Below, one piece after another: positions 1 to 7,080 of a stretch of DNA of 9,677 nucleotides (within the stretch, counting starts at the first letter, position 1; every line of letters starts with the position of its first letter). The notes under the pieces were generated by a model, which had not been told where the DNA came from, searched no databases, and saw nothing but the letters and a program-made list of their open reading frames with translations. Both the position numbers and the translations under genes were made by a program. The stretch lies in NCBI GenBank assembly GCA_944385775.1, contig CALWYM010000127.1:1-9677 (forward strand). The letters are read 5' to 3'. This stretch comes from an uncultured Oscillospiraceae bacterium (GTDB lineage: Bacteria > Bacillota > Clostridia > Oscillospirales > Oscillospiraceae).

Positions 1-1925
1 GCGTCGTTTATGCCGTCGCCCACCATCGCTACCTTGCCGTACTGGGAAAGCTCACGGATAACGCTCTCCTTGCCGTCAGGCAGAACCCCGGCTATAACAC
101 GGTCAACTCCGGCTTCCCTTCCCACCGCCTCGGCGGTACGCTGATTGTCTCCGGTGAGCATGACGACCTGTATGCCCATATTCTGAAGCTCCTTAATTGC
201 CCGGGGACTGTCTTCCTTAATCGTATCAGCAACGGCGATAATGCCCATAAGCTTATCTCCCCTGGCGAAAAACAGGGGTGTTTTTCCGTTGCCGGAAAGC
301 TCCTCGGCAGTCTTCATAAGCTCCGGGGGGACCGTTGACTTTTGTGAGATAAACCTTAAATTTCCGCCGTAAAGGGTGTCGCCCTCAAGCTTTGCCGTAA
401 GTCCGTTTCCGGGAACGGCTGAAAAATCGGTGACCTCGGAAACCGGCAGCTTAAGCTCCTGGGCTTTCAGGATAACCGCCTTTGCCAGCGGGTGCTCGCT
501 TTTCGACTCAAGGCTGACTGCCATTGCGAGAAGCTCATTCTCACTTACTCCCTCCACAGGGATTACATCAGTAACCACAGGCTCGCCGTTTGTGATTGTG
601 CCCGTTTTGTCAAGGGCAATAATCTGGGTCTTGCCCGCTTCCTCAAGACTTACGGCAGTCTTAAACAGTATTCCGTTTTTCGCGCCCATACCGTTACCCA
701 CCATAATGGCAACAGGCGTCGCAAGACCAAGAGCGCAGGGGCAGCTTATTACAAGAACTGAAATACCCCTTGCCAGGGCAAATCCGGTCTCACGACTCAC
801 AAGAAGCCAGACTATTGTGGTAACTATTGCCACGGCTATGACAGCGGGGACGAAAACGCCGGAAACCTTGTCGGCCACCTTTGCGATAGGTGCCTTTGTG
901 GCAGCGGCGTCGCTTACCATCTTGATTATCTGGGAAAGGGTGGTATCCTCGCCGACCCTCGTAGCCTGGCACTTTATAAAGCCGGACTGGTTTACCGTGG
1001 CGGCAGAGACCCGGTCTCCCGGCTCCTTGTCAACAGGAATACTCTCTCCCGTAAGAGCAGATTCGTTTACGGCGGTGATACCCTCCAGAACCGTACCGTC
1101 CACAGGAATATTCTCCCCCGGACGGACAACAAATATGTCGCCCTTCTGGACCTGTTCTATGGGAACCTCTGTCTCCACGCCGTCAATGAGTATAACCGCC
1201 TTTTTCGGCGCAAGCTTCATAAGGCTTTTAAGGGCGTCGGTAGTCTTGCCCTTGCTCCGGGCCTCAAGCATTTTGCCTACGGTGATAAGAGCAAGTATCA
1301 TGGCGGCGGACTCAAAGTAAAACTCGTGCATATAGGTCATTACGCCCTCGGCGTCGCCTCTGAGCTGAGCGTCACTGAGCATGAAAAGAGCGTAGGTGCT
1401 CCACAAAAAGCTCGCCCCGGAACCGAGAGCCACAAGAGTGTCCATATTGGGCGCTCTGTGAAGCAGCCCCTTAAAGCCGCTTATGAAAAATTTCTGGTTT
1501 ATCACCATTACAATGGCGGTGAGCACAAGCTGAAGTATGCCTGTCGCCACCGGGTTTTCCTCAAAAAATTTCGGTACGGGCCAGCCCCACATCATGTGAC
1601 CCATGGAAAAATACATGAGTACCGCAAGAAAACCAAGTGAGTAAATAAGCCTTGCCTTCAGTACAGGGGTTTCGTGGTCCTCAAGACTTTCCTCATCATA
1701 GTCAACGGAGGAAACTGTCTTTTCCCCACCCTTTCTTGAAGCGCCGTAGCCTGCGTCCGTAACCGCCTTTATAATCTCCGACTCGCTGGCCGTGCCCTCA
1801 ACTCCCATGGAGTTCGTCAAAAGACTTACAGAGCAGCTCGTGACCCCCGGCAGAGACGACACAGCCTTCTCAACCCTCGCCGAGCAGGCCGCACAGCTCA
1901 TTCCCGTTACATTATACTGTTCCAT
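1..1925 (-). CDS. copA: Copper-exporting P1B-type ATPase CopA (3' part missing, runs off window)
   Basis: Membrane pump that uses ATP to export Cu(I) from the cytoplasm. I translated 641 codons by hand; the rest lies beyond base 1. Seen in order: one N-terminal HMA metal-binding domain with GMSCAAC (Cys11, Cys14); an acidic linker; a membrane segment followed by MGHMMWG, then three more before the actuator domain; actuator TGES (292-295); a membrane helix with the Cu-type CPC motif (395-397); phosphorylation motif DKTGT (Asp439); the P1B-specific SEHP (His478-Pro479); TGDN (591-594); and GDGIND (636-641) at the edge. The last two membrane helices, with their metal-site residues, are not in view. 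CPC plus a single HMA domain fits the CopA Cu+ type rather than Zn/Cd pumps. The ATG follows GAGGTG by 9 bases; that site overlaps the csoR stop codon, and the 13-base gap implies co-transcription and translational coupling. Copper induction through CsoR is inferred from the operators upstream. Confidence 0.97.
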   Translation of the reverse strand, partial: MEQYNVTGMSCAACSARVEKAVSSLPGVTSCSVSLLTNSMGVEGTASESEIIKAVTDAGYGASRKGGEKTVSSVDYDEESLEDHETPVLKARLIYSLGFLAVLMYFSMGHMMWGWPVPKFFEENPVATGILQLVLTAIVMVINQKFFISGFKGLLHRAPNMDTLVALGSGASFLWSTYALFMLSDAQLRGDAEGVMTYMHEFYFESAAMILALITVGKMLEARSKGKTTDALKSLMKLAPKKAVILIDGVETEVPIEQVQKGDIFVVRPGENIPVDGTVLEGITAVNESALTGESIPVDKEPGDRVSAATVNQSGFIKCQATRVGEDTTLSQIIKMVSDAAATKAPIAKVADKVSGVFVPAVIAVAIVTTIVWLLVSRETGFALARGISVLVISCPCALGLATPVAIMVGNGMGAKNGILFKTAVSLEEAGKTQIIALDKTGTITNGEPVVTDVIPVEGVSENELLAMAVSLESKSEHPLAKAVILKAQELKLPVSEVTDFSAVPGNGLTAKLEGDTLYGGNLRFISQKSTVPPELMKTAEELSGNGKTPLFFARGDKLMGIIAVADTIKEDSPRAIKELQNMGIQVVMLTGDNQRTAEAVGREAGVDRVIAGVLPDGKESVIRELSQYGKVAMVGDGIND

Positions 1926-1938
1926 TTATATATACACC

Positions 1939-2256
1939 TCATTTCATCAGCTTCTGCAGGGTGGCAATCAAATCATCAACAGTTTCGTAGTTGCCTTCCC
2001 TTATGTCCTCCGTAACACAGCCTCTTATGTGACTCGTCATAAGCTCCCTGTTTACGGCGTTAAGCGCCGCGGTTACGGCTGACACCTGCCGCATTATATC
2101 AGTACAGTACGCGCTTTCCTCTACCATGCGCTTAAGCCCCCGTACCTGACCCTCAATACGGCTCAGCCTGTTTATAAGAGACCTGTACTCCGGTCCGCTC
2201 CTCTCCTTCTTCTTTCCACAGAGAGGACAGCTCTCCTTCTCCTCACAGCCGTCCAT
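1939..2256 (-). CDS. csoR: Copper-sensing transcriptional repressor CsoR
   Basis: Cytoplasmic DUF156/CsoR-family repressor of 105 residues. In this family, Cu(I) binding to a Cys-His-Cys site releases the protein from DNA. Seen here: the family's first-helix signature RLSRIEGQVRG (30-40) and the complete copper triad Cys51, His76, Cys80 with the classic spacing C-x24-H-x3-C, which favours CsoR over the formaldehyde sensor FrmR or the nickel sensor RcnR. The N terminus carries three further cysteines (Cys4, Cys10, Cys13, including CPLC) ahead of the helical core. The ATG is preceded by a full AGGAGGTGA site with good spacing. It is first in an operon with copA, and two palindromes matching CsoR operators sit in its own promoter and leader, so autorepression is expected. 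Confidence 0.96.
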   Translation of the reverse strand: MDGCEEKESCPLCGKKKERSGPEYRSLINRLSRIEGQVRGLKRMVEESAYCTDIMRQVSAVTAALNAVNRELMTSHIRGCVTEDIREGNYETVDDLIATLQKLMK

Positions 2257-2260
2257 GGAC

Positions 2261-2269
2261 TCACCTCCT
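2261..2269 (-). promoter_or_regulatory. Ribosome binding site of csoR
   Basis: AGGAGGTGA on the minus strand is a near-complete match to the 16S anti-Shine-Dalgarno sequence. Its GGAGG core ends 7 bases before the ATG and fixes the csoR start. Confidence 0.85.
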
Positions 2270-2276
2270 GTTATAT

Positions 2277-2293
2277 ATACCCCCTGGGGGTAT
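2277..2293. promoter_or_regulatory. CsoR operator 2, in the csoR leader
   Basis: ATACCCCCTGGGGGTAT is a perfect 17-base palindrome apart from its central base. It lies between the predicted transcription start (about 2303) and the csoR ribosome binding site. Its centre is 38 bp from that of the first operator. It is the more symmetric of the two and may be the higher-affinity site (inference). Confidence 0.78.
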
Positions 2294-2309
2294 CTTTCCT
2301 TGTGGATAT

Positions 2310-2338
2310 ACTATATACCCCCTCCGGGTATTTGTCAA
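2310..2338 (-). promoter_or_regulatory. Promoter of the csoR-copA operon
   Basis: On the minus strand TTGACA (2338-2333) is separated by 17 bases from TATAGT (2315-2310), a perfect -35 and a 5/6 -10. A-rich tracts just upstream (about 2342-2362) resemble an UP element. A strong promoter held down by a repressor fits a metal-inducible operon. Seen in the sequence; activity is inferred. Confidence 0.85.
2316..2330. promoter_or_regulatory. CsoR operator 1, inside the promoter spacer
   Basis: The sequence TACCCCCTCCGGGTA is a TACCC/GGGTA inverted repeat around five bases, the known form of CsoR-type operators. It fills the spacer between -35 and -10, so bound CsoR would block RNA polymerase directly. 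Confidence 0.8.
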
Positions 2339-2399
2339 GGCTTTTTTTAAATTTTTTTATTATGCCTTTAAAGCATAGGCAGTTATTCTTCAAAGATAT

Positions 2400-2428
2400 T
2401 TGCTATTTCAGGATTTTTATTATACAAT
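2400..2428 (+). promoter_or_regulatory. Likely promoter of the aldo/keto reductase gene
   Basis: TTGCTA (2400-2405), a 17-base spacer and TACAAT (2423-2428) match the consensus at 4/6 and 5/6 positions. The position gives a leader of about 40 bases. The csoR-AKR gap is AT-rich, so chance matches are possible. Confidence 0.55.
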
Positions 2429-2474
2429 ACAGAAAGAAGGAGTCTGTTTTAACAGGAAATAAGGAGGAGAAGAA

Positions 2475-3602
2475 ATGATTTACAAGGATTTTCAGGATAT
2501 AAAGCTTTCCGCACTGGGCGTGGGGACAATGCGTCTGCCCGTCAAGGGAAGCGAAGCGGATATTGACGAGGCCGCGGTGGAGGAGATGTTCAGGTATGCC
2601 ATAGAAAGGGGAATAAATTATTTTGACACCGCATGGGGCTACCATGACGGTCAGAGCGAGCTTGTCACCGGCAGGGCGCTTTCAAAATACCCCCGTGACA
2701 GTTTTTATCTTGCCACAAAATTCCCCGGCTATGACCTTTCCAATATGCCCAAGGTAAAGGAAATTTTTGAAAAGCAGCTGGAAAAGTGCGGCGTGGATTA
2801 TTTTGACTTTTATCTTTTCCATAACGTGTGCGAGCTGAATATAGACCATTACCTTAACCCGTCCTACGGCATATACGATTATCTTATTGAGCAGAAGAAA
2901 AACGGAAGGATCCGCCATCTGGGCTTTTCCGCCCACGGAAGTTACAGCGTTATGAAACGGTTTCTTGAAGCCTACGGCAAGGATATGGAGTTCTGCCAGA
3001 TCCAGCTCAACTGGATTGACTGGAATTTCCAGGACGCAAAGCGGAAGGTGGAGCTTCTTAACGAGCACAATATTCCAGTATGGGTAATGGAGCCTCTCCG
3101 GGGCGGCAAGCTTGCCTCACTGGCAAAGGAGGACGAGGCTGCCCTTAAATCTCTCCGCCCGGAGGAGGGTATTCCGGCGTGGGCGTTCCGTTTCCTTCAG
3201 ACAGTGCCGGGCGTGACAATGATTCTCTCCGGCATGAGTAGTCTTGACCAGCTCAAGGACAACGTAAACACATTTAAGATAAGCGCTCCCTTAAACGAGA
3301 CTGAGTGGAATACCCTTATGGAAATCGGTGACAGGATGGTTTCCAAGACAAGCGTACCGTGTACCGCCTGCCGCTACTGCACCACCCACTGCCCAATGGG
3401 ACTTGACATTCCCGCCCTGCTGGAGCTTTACAATGAGCACAGCTTTACCGGCGGCGGCTTTATCGCTCCCATGGCTCTCCGCGCCATACCGGAAAACAAG
3501 CAGCCCTCAGCCTGTATCGGCTGCCGCAGCTGCGAAAAAGTCTGCCCCCAGCAGATTAAGGTCTCCCAGGTTATGGCGGACTTTGCTGCAAAGCTTAAAT
3601 AA
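2475..3602 (+). CDS. Aldo/keto reductase with C-terminal two-cluster 4Fe-4S domain
   Basis: A 375-residue cytoplasmic oxidoreductase of the COG1453 type (an aldo/keto reductase barrel fused to a ferredoxin-like tail). The barrel (about 1-285) shows the family tetrad Asp51, Tyr56, Lys82 and His116, in FDTAWGY, ATKFP and LFHN. The tail has two cysteine sets with C-x2-C-x2-C-x3-C spacing: 296/299/302/306 and 347/350/353/357. The first is followed by Pro, as in ferredoxins. The barrel would reduce carbonyl substrates with NAD(P)H, while the clusters suggest electron exchange with ferredoxin-like partners (inference). The substrate is unknown for most members. The ATG follows AAGGAGG by 7 bases. 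The gene stands alone, divergent from csoR, and ends just before a strong terminator. No copper operator lies next to its promoter, so copper control is not indicated. Confidence 0.93.
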   Translation: MIYKDFQDIKLSALGVGTMRLPVKGSEADIDEAAVEEMFRYAIERGINYFDTAWGYHDGQSELVTGRALSKYPRDSFYLATKFPGYDLSNMPKVKEIFEKQLEKCGVDYFDFYLFHNVCELNIDHYLNPSYGIYDYLIEQKKNGRIRHLGFSAHGSYSVMKRFLEAYGKDMEFCQIQLNWIDWNFQDAKRKVELLNEHNIPVWVMEPLRGGKLASLAKEDEAALKSLRPEEGIPAWAFRFLQTVPGVTMILSGMSSLDQLKDNVNTFKISAPLNETEWNTLMEIGDRMVSKTSVPCTACRYCTTHCPMGLDIPALLELYNEHSFTGGGFIAPMALRAIPENKQPSACIGCRSCEKVCPQQIKVSQVMADFAAKLK

Positions 3603-3626
3603 ATATTTTATCCTTTCCCATGACAT

Positions 3627-3663
3627 AAAAAAGCAGGGTATGAAATTCATACCCTGCTTTTTT
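3627..3663. terminator. Bidirectional rho-independent terminator
   Basis: A perfect inverted repeat: six A, GCAGGGTATGAA, a central A, then the complement ending in six T. Eighteen bases can pair on each side, although in practice a few bases form the loop. Six T follow the GC-rich stem on the plus strand and six on the minus strand. It therefore serves the aldo/keto reductase gene (stop 24 bases upstream) and the convergent VanW-family gene (stop 6 bases away). Confidence 0.93.
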
Positions 3664-3669
3664 AATATC

Positions 3670-5508
3670 TCACTGCTGGACTGTGCCGGTACCGGTATCG
3701 GCGCCTGTGCCCACACCGTCTCCGGTAGCAGGCGGCGTTACGGCGCTCTCACCGTCTCCGGTTTCCGGCGGCGTTACGGTACTCTCACCCTCGCCGGTTT
3801 CCGGCGGCGTCACGGTGCCCTCACCCTCGCCGGGCTTCTCCTCGCCCTCTTCGGTGGTTTCACCCTCCTCCGGCTTGGGCTCCTCCTCCTTTTTCACCGG
3901 TACAAGGACTACTCTGTCCTGAGTTCTGTACCTGCTCAGACCAAGGTCGTTGCTCTCGATAAGCTTTCCGTCCTTATCGTAAATGTTCTGGTAGTTACGG
4001 ACAACGTAGCCGTCGTGACCGGCGGTCTTTACCTTTGTCTCACCCTCGGGAATGGATTCGTCCTCCTGCTCCACCACATTTCTCGGTATGGTCTCGATAA
4101 CCTTATAGGTGAGCTTAGTGTAATTTTCATCAAGCTTTGTACCCCAGATTTCAACATAAAGGTTTTTATCCTCCACCTTTGCCACAATCTTTATGGGGTA
4201 CTCGGTGTTGTTTTTGAATTTAAAGTCGATATTGCCCCAGTCAACGGTAGCGTCAAGACCCATTGGCAGGTATGCCACAGGATACATATGGTTACGCCTG
4301 TCGGTAATCTCAAGGTCGGCCATAAGGGCGCAGTAGTATATTGTGGAGGAGGTCTGGCAGATACCGCCGCCTATCTGGTCCACCGTCTCGCCGCCCACGT
4401 AGGCGCCTGCGGCCTTGTAGCCCTTTTCGGCGGTACGCTGACCCACGATACCGTTAAAGGAAAATTCCTCACCGGGCTCCAGCACCACGTTACAGGCCTC
4501 GGCTGAAAGGGTGACGTTTGTAATTCTGTTTGAGGAGCTGGTGCTGAGGGAGGTGGACTTTTCCGCAAGCTTATCCCTGAAAAGAAGCTGGCTTACAGTT
4601 TCCGCCGTCATCTCAGGCTCGGTAATTTTAAGCTCAATAACCATTTTCTCCCCGGTATTAAGCTTTTCATACTCCGCCTTGGCGGCCTCCAAATCAAAGC
4701 TTACGCCGGTAACGCCCTCCACCACCTGCTTTGTGGTCTTGTCGTAGTAAGCGTTGACAGGCTCCTTGCAGACCTCGTTATAAAGGGCGTCAAAGTCAAA
4801 CTCGCCGTCACCGCCGTCTGTCTCCGTCATGTCCTGGGAGAACTGATCCGTCTCGAAGTGACCGCTGCCGTAGGTGTGGAAAATATCGTAAACATAATCG
4901 TAAATTCCCTGCTCGTCAACGGTATAGCTGGCGCCGCCCTTTACGATTGTTATGTCGGTGTCCGTAATGGTGCACTGGCGGCTTGCCGCCTCATAGCTTG
5001 CCTTCTCCGCCGCGTCGGAAATCATGGCGCGGACAGCTTCCTCGTCAAAGTCGCCCCCTGCCTCGGCGTCAAAGGTTGCCGCCGCCTCCACATTACCGCC
5101 CAGGCAGCGAAGAAATGTAAATATTCTGGAAAAGAAGCCGCCCTCCTTGCCGTAGTTTACCGCAAGGTTTGCAAGATAGTTCGCGTCAACGCCAAAGCCC
5201 ACGTCAACGCTGTCAAGCTCAAGGTCAACGGCGTCCGTAAGCTTGACCGTTACCGTAACGGAACCCTTGCTGTCAAGGTCAAGGGAACTGTCAATGGCGC
5301 TGTACGCCTCGTTAAAAGTCATACCCCCTACGGGAACTCCCGCCGCAAGCACGTTGGGATATACTGTACTGATACCGGAAACGTAAAGCGCAAGCCCCGC
5401 CGCCCCTACTACAATAACTGCCGCCGCCGCGATGACGGCTATCACCCATTTTTTCATTTTTGGACGGGTTCCCGGATCTTTTTTCTGAATTCTTTTTCCT
5501 TTAGCCAA
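3670..5508 (-). CDS. VanW-domain (YoaR-type) membrane-anchored cell-wall protein
   Basis: A 612-residue protein. A basic N terminus precedes one hydrophobic helix (about 21-43), so it is probably anchored in the membrane with its bulk outside. Residues about 47-310 resemble the peptidoglycan-binding-4 regions that accompany VanW domains. The VanW domain spans about 325-455, with its signature GGGICQTSST (Cys384). A G5-like segment (about 465-515) follows. Lys/Glu-rich residues then lead to a Thr/Pro/Glu/Gly tail with three 12-residue repeats (561-596). VanW is named from some vancomycin-resistance clusters, but its biochemical role is unsettled and lone copies like this are common in Clostridia; no van resistance genes are nearby. 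The start is TTG, with AGAGGG 8 bases upstream. Met18 would be an alternative ATG but has no good ribosome site and sits at the edge of the membrane helix. It is a single-gene unit with its own promoter and terminator. Confidence 0.9.
   Translation of the reverse strand: MAKGKRIQKKDPGTRPKMKKWVIAVIAAAAVIVVGAAGLALYVSGISTVYPNVLAAGVPVGGMTFNEAYSAIDSSLDLDSKGSVTVTVKLTDAVDLELDSVDVGFGVDANYLANLAVNYGKEGGFFSRIFTFLRCLGGNVEAAATFDAEAGGDFDEEAVRAMISDAAEKASYEAASRQCTITDTDITIVKGGASYTVDEQGIYDYVYDIFHTYGSGHFETDQFSQDMTETDGGDGEFDFDALYNEVCKEPVNAYYDKTTKQVVEGVTGVSFDLEAAKAEYEKLNTGEKMVIELKITEPEMTAETVSQLLFRDKLAEKSTSLSTSSSNRITNVTLSAEACNVVLEPGEEFSFNGIVGQRTAEKGYKAAGAYVGGETVDQIGGGICQTSSTIYYCALMADLEITDRRNHMYPVAYLPMGLDATVDWGNIDFKFKNNTEYPIKIVAKVEDKNLYVEIWGTKLDENYTKLTYKVIETIPRNVVEQEDESIPEGETKVKTAGHDGYVVRNYQNIYDKDGKLIESNDLGLSRYRTQDRVVLVPVKKEEEPKPEEGETTEEGEEKPGEGEGTVTPPETGEGESTVTPPETGDGESAVTPPATGDGVGTGADTGTGTVQQ
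3721..3828 (-). repeat. Three tandem 36-base repeats coding the tail of the VanW protein
   Basis: Three in-frame copies of 36 bases encode EGEGTVTPPETG, EGESTVTPPETG and DGESAVTPPATG (residues 561-596). The copies differ at few bases. The period is a multiple of three, so gain or loss of copies would keep the reading frame. The composition suggests a flexible extracellular spacer. Confidence 0.9.
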
Positions 5509-5566
5509 TTTTTCAACCCTCTTTATCGTTACCCTGATATAAGGTTATTTTTAATGTCAGTTTTAA

Positions 5567-5595
5567 ATAATATACTATTTACATTAAAATTTCAA
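5567..5595 (-). promoter_or_regulatory. Likely promoter of the VanW-family gene
   Basis: On the minus strand TTGAAA (5595-5590), 17 bases, TATTAT (5572-5567). It lies in the 145-base gap between the hemW stop and the VanW start and gives a leader of about 50 bases. The gap is AT-rich and shows no clear terminator for hemW, so read-through from hemW is possible. Confidence 0.65.
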
Positions 5596-5653
5596 TAACA
5601 ATTACATTACGATTCCGTCATAAAAAGTAACAAATTTAAAGTCATTTTCCGGG

Positions 5654-6907
5654 TCATATTCCGTTAAAGATTTCCATTTCCCCAGGTCGTTTCATAAACA
5701 TGGAAAACTGGTACTCATCGTCCTCCCGCTCTTTCCAGGGGGAGACGATATTCATTCTCTGTTTTGTCTGAACGTCCAGTATCTCCCCTATGATAATATT
5801 TGAGAGCAGAAAACCTCTTGGGGTAAGGCTCCAGCGGTCGTTACTGTGGACCATAAGCCCCTGGGCGGCGTATTTTTCCATAAGCTCCTTCGCCATGTCA
5901 AGCTTCAGGGGGAAGATACTGTAATACTCCTGCTCGCTTATGCCCCGGGTAGTCCGAAGTCCCAGCATAAGGTACTCGCTTGCCCGCTCAAAATCCGATA
6001 TATCGTCTGAAAAATAAATGACGCTGAGTCCGTTCATAATATTCTCCGTATAGACCTTCAAATCGCTTATGCAGCTAAAACGTCTGCCGGCGATAAAGGA
6101 ATGGGCTGCGGCGCCAAAGCCCAGATACTCCCGGTCGAGCCAGTATTTAAGGTTATGCTTTGATTCAAAGCCGCGACGGGCAAAGTTTGAAATTTCATAC
6201 TGCTTATAGCCGTTTCGCTCAAGGGCGTCCACGGTATAAAGGTACATATCGGCCTGGGTATCGTCGTCCGGTATAAACGGCGAGTCCTTAAAGGGGTAAA
6301 GGGCTGTGCCCTCCTCGATTTTAAGACCGTAGCAGGAGAAGTGGTCAGGCTTCAGGGCGACAGAGCGCATAAGGGTATCCGCCCACGCCTCCCTTGTCTG
6401 GGAGGGAAGCCCGTAAATCAAATCAAGACTGACGTTTTCAAAGCCTGCCCGCCGTGCGTCGGCGACGCTCTGCTCCACCTGAGCAAAATTGTGCAGCCTT
6501 CCTATGCTTTTCAAAAGCCCGTCGTCAGCGCATTGGGCTCCGATGGAAAGCCGGTTGAACCCGGCCTTTTTAAGCTTCAGAAGGTCTTTATATGTAATGC
6601 TGTCCGGGTTTGCCTCCAATGTGACCTCACTGTCAATGAGCACCCTGCCGTATTTTTTCAGCGCGTCGAAAATCTCAATAAGCCTGTCGGCGCCGTAGTA
6701 GCTCGGCGTGCCGCCGCCAAAGTAAACCGTATCTATAATATATCCCTGGAGCTGGGAGGACGCCTCCTTAATATGGCGGATAACCGCCTTCTGGTAGTCC
6801 GGCATTCTGTCCTCGCAGCCCACAAGAGAATAGAAATCACAGTAAGCGCATTTCCCCGCGCAAAATGGGATATGAATATATATTCCAAGCCTTTTTGAGC
6901 TGTCCAT
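5654..6907 (-). CDS. hemW: Radical SAM haem chaperone HemW (HemN-like)
   Basis: A 417-residue cytoplasmic radical SAM protein. The cluster motif is Cys16-x3-Cys20-x2-Cys23 followed by Asp-Phe25. The Phe after the motif, and the haem-ligand motif HNLKYW (His251-Trp256), mark HemW rather than the true coproporphyrinogen dehydrogenase HemN, which has an extra Cys there. Also seen: GGGTPS (64-69) for SAM binding and a C-terminal winged-helix-like part ending in LTPRGFLLSN. HemW proteins bind haem and are thought to deliver it to membrane enzymes; they are often mis-annotated as coproporphyrinogen oxidase. Two oddities: Cys126 in IGAQCADD, where relatives usually have Ser, and a tail of about 40 residues (378-417) beyond the usual end near 378. 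The ATG follows GGAGG by 5 bases. The gene is alone and divergent from wecB. Confidence 0.94.
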   Translation of the reverse strand: MDSSKRLGIYIHIPFCAGKCAYCDFYSLVGCEDRMPDYQKAVIRHIKEASSQLQGYIIDTVYFGGGTPSYYGADRLIEIFDALKKYGRVLIDSEVTLEANPDSITYKDLLKLKKAGFNRLSIGAQCADDGLLKSIGRLHNFAQVEQSVADARRAGFENVSLDLIYGLPSQTREAWADTLMRSVALKPDHFSCYGLKIEEGTALYPFKDSPFIPDDDTQADMYLYTVDALERNGYKQYEISNFARRGFESKHNLKYWLDREYLGFGAAAHSFIAGRRFSCISDLKVYTENIMNGLSVIYFSDDISDFERASEYLMLGLRTTRGISEQEYYSIFPLKLDMAKELMEKYAAQGLMVHSNDRWSLTPRGFLLSNIIIGEILDVQTKQRMNIVSPWKEREDDEYQFSMFMKRPGEMEIFNGI

Positions 6908-6946
6908 AGGTTCCTCCGTCCTATTACGTCATATTTCGATAGAAAT

Positions 6947-6974
6947 ATTCTAACACAATTCGCCCTTTTTTCAA
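6947..6974 (-). promoter_or_regulatory. Promoter of hemW
   Basis: On the minus strand TTGAAA (6974-6969), 16 bases, TAGAAT (6952-6947), with TGT immediately before the -10 forming an extended -10 element. The leader is about 35 bases. Confidence 0.75.
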
Positions 6975-7005
6975 GTATCCCCTTATTCCATATTGAAGAA
7001 ATCCA

Positions 7006-7014
7006 TGGTATAAT
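7006..7014 (+). promoter_or_regulatory. Extended -10 promoter of wecB
   Basis: TGGTATAAT is a perfect -10 (TATAAT, 7009-7014) with the TG extension. No good -35 lies at the right distance (TTCCAT at 17 bases), which is typical of extended -10 promoters. The start near 7021 gives a leader of about 60 bases before the ATG. Confidence 0.75.
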
Positions 7015-7080
7015 GATTTCAGGCTGTCGCTTCCCTCTGAAAAGCGCCGCCTCATACAATACTCCGAAAGGAAGCTTTTG

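Noticed and set aside
376..1320. Long plus-strand open frame of 314 codons opposite copA
   Set aside because: Its product has no recognisable domain, and the opposite strand encodes a complete set of P-type ATPase motifs. It is an antisense shadow.
2361..2381. Small hairpin (TGCCT/AGGCA) in the csoR-AKR gap considered as a terminator or riboswitch
   Set aside because: The stem is only 5 bases with a 9-base loop and no T run in the right place, in an AT-rich region. It is most likely chance.
3721..3828. 36-base repeats considered as a CRISPR array
   Set aside because: The copies are directly adjacent without spacers, lie in frame inside a coding region and encode a regular peptide repeat.
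3328..4506. Plus-strand open frame of 392 codons overlapping the AKR end and the VanW gene
   Set aside because: It overlaps the Fe-S cluster codons of the AKR in another frame, runs through the terminator and mirrors the repeat tail of the VanW gene. It has no family signature.
3670..5508. Vancomycin-resistance determinant
   Set aside because: Only the VanW domain is shared. There is no VanH, VanA/B, VanX or VanRS gene in the window, and stand-alone VanW-domain proteins are common in susceptible Clostridia.
4858..5598. Plus-strand open frame of 246 codons opposite the VanW N-terminal region
   Set aside because: It has a low-complexity product, no good ribosome site and an established gene on the other strand.
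5654..6907. Annotation as oxygen-independent coproporphyrinogen III oxidase (HemN)
   Set aside because: The residue after the CxxxCxxC-x position is Phe rather than Cys, and the HNLKYW motif is present; both indicate HemW.
7021..7080. wecB leader considered for a cis-regulatory RNA (CGCTT/AAGCG stem)
   Set aside because: There is one 5-base stem only, no conserved riboswitch core and no attenuator-like T run.
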